Source: Plantago elongata (taxonomy: Eukaryota; Streptophyta; Magnoliopsida; Lamiales; Plantaginaceae). From it: DNA of 62,437 nucleotides. The stretch covers positions 1 through 62,437 of the forward strand of contig JAYMSP010000264.1 of assembly GCA_036897095.1 (NCBI GenBank), read 5' to 3'. This document shows positions 61,349-62,437 of this stretch, piece by piece (position 1 is the stretch's first letter; each line of letters begins with the position of its first letter). The position numbers were made by a program, and so were the translations under genes. The notes under the pieces were generated by a model. The model ran no database searches and had not been told where the DNA came from. It saw only the letters and a program-made list of their open reading frames with translations.

Positions 61349-62248
61349 ATGAACACCGCTTCTACTAATCCATATTACGACATTAACGACAAAAAATGGC
61401 AGGTCTCGACAATTAGCGAACGTGCATGGCTAGCAAGCGGGTGCATAACCCTCCTAGTAACCCTAACAAATTCCATCTCCTCATCAACACCCGTAGCGCC
61501 GCTTCACCTCGTTTTCGCAGCATTTATCGGATACATACTATCAGATCTAGTTACCGGTATCTACCACTGGTCCATTGACAACTACGGAAGCCCAGATACG
61601 CCTATTTTAGGGACACAAATCGAGTCTTTCCAAGCACATCATATCCAGCCATGGGCCATAACCAAACAAGATTGGGCCAAAATTCTCCATGTACTAGCTG
61701 CAGGGGTTACTCTCACAGTTTTGCCTGCGAACTACGTGCTTTCGCGTAATCCGGTTGCTCTGATGTTTCTGTGTGTTTTCTTTGGTGGCGTCATGTTCTG
61801 CCAACTGACTCATGCTTGGTCGCACACACCCAAGGGCAAGCTCCATTCGGTGGTCGTTGCACTGCAGGTAAATAGTTAATGTGACTTGATAAATATACAT
61901 TTCAATTAGTATTTTGGTAATTCCGATTAGGCGGCTATAATATTGACATATGATTGAACTAAAAAACAATTATTTACATAAAAAGAAAAAGAAAAAGTGA
62001 TCCATCTTTATTTTTAAACTCGATATTTGAGCATGAGACGTATATTTTGTGTTAATTTGCAGGATATTGGAGTGTTGGTAGGGAGGGTTGAGCATGGGAA
62101 GCACCACCAGGCGCCGTTTAACAGCAACTATTGCATTGTAAGCGGATTGTGGAATTCTGTTTTGGATCGCTCCAACTTCTTTTGGTTCTTGGAGCTTTCT
62201 ATATTTACACTTTCAGGGATCAAGCCACGTTCCTGGTTGGACAACTAG
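61349..62248 (+). CDS. FAD4-like: FAD4-like fatty-acid desaturase
   Basis: Two exons, 61349-61867 and 62063-62248, 234 aa. Related to FAD4, the plastid desaturase that puts the delta-3-trans double bond into palmitate of phosphatidylglycerol, and to animal TMEM189 (plasmanylethanolamine desaturase). Histidine motifs for a di-iron centre: YHWSIDNYG (His73), QAHHIQPWAIT (His97-98), QLTHAWSH (His155, His159), RVEHGKHHQAPFNSNYCIVSG read as EHGKHH (His184, His187-188). Membrane segments at about 28-45, 54-72, 112-130 and 137-152. The ending KPRSWLDN matches the family. The N-terminus before the first membrane segment is only about 26 residues (MNTASTNPYYDINDKKWQ), compared with about 100 in Arabidopsis FAD4, so no obvious transit peptide. 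The next exon follows a clean acceptor (tttgcag). No upstream coding extension with a transit peptide was found between the TATA box and the ATG. Confidence 0.87.
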
Positions 62249-62437
62249 TTACCTTTCATCATTCATTCAAATTCATTTTATTTATGTATATATCTCATTA
62301 ATTCATTTGAAACTTAATTCATTCATTAATATATGTATATAGACTATATTGCTATTGCGCAACATGAGATATATATATATATCTTAAAAAAGAAAAGAAG
62401 ATATATATATATACACACACACACATATATATATATA
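62249..62437. other. 3' flank of FAD4-like gene
   Basis: Probable 3' UTR, then (AT)n and (AC)n microsatellite runs (62370-62437) at the window edge. Confidence 0.6.

Overview
This is nuclear DNA from a flowering plant. Genes are split by GT-AG introns, intergenic DNA is AT-rich, Stowaway-type miniature transposons (ends CTCCCTCCGTCC, TA target sites) recur, there are L1-type LINE relics and a tRNA-derived SINE, and every conserved protein resembles a plant family. A relic of an R1-type NLR gene fits an asterid, perhaps Lamiales; that placement is inference from memory. There is no operon structure and no CRISPR.

Layout. 1-2.2 kb: intergenic, with a dispersed repeat that recurs at 60.4-60.8 kb. 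2.3-6.1 kb (+): AT-hook protein of the METABOLIC NETWORK MODULATOR 1 type. 7.0-8.8 kb: LINE fragment, SINE and NLR relic. 9.5-10.4 kb (-): DTW-domain tRNA-uridine aminocarboxypropyltransferase, one exon. 11.6-17.2 kb (-): seven-exon secreted protein of unknown function in which I see a circularly permuted papain/NlpC-P60 signature. 17.3-19.7 kb: nested transposons. 21.9-25.3 kb (+): truncated PWP1 (WD40) pseudogene with a premature stop. 26.1 kb: fragment of an SR-protein-like terminal exon. 26.9-43.9 kb (-): a 31-exon FANCD2 gene. 45.0-50.3 kb (-): ten-exon ABCC (MRP) transporter. 51.9-56.4 kb (-): seven-exon folate-biopterin (BT1-family) transporter. 57.4-58.8 kb: minisatellite-bearing repeat. 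61.3-62.2 kb (+): two-exon FAD4-like desaturase.

All spliced models were assembled by hand from GT-AG boundaries; in each the exon phases add up to one open frame (MNM1-like 370 aa, papain-fold protein 533 aa, FANCD2 1503 aa, ABCC 1456 aa, FBT 493 aa, FAD4-like 234 aa). The genes are ordinary dispersed plant genes and form no pathway together. From memory, the AT-hook, DTW, papain-fold and FBT genes correspond to neighbours on Arabidopsis chromosome 5 (about At5g54860 to At5g54930), so the backbone looks like an ancient syntenic block into which FANCD2, ABCC and the pseudogene cluster are interposed.

The points most worth a second look are the permuted papain-like Cys/His signature in the uncharacterised secreted protein, the PWP1/SR gene-fragment cluster, a 337-bp element with identical 49-bp inverted ends, MITEs crowded against FANCD2 splice sites, a nested insertion that can be read against an uninterrupted sister copy, and a FAD4-like enzyme with no obvious transit peptide.
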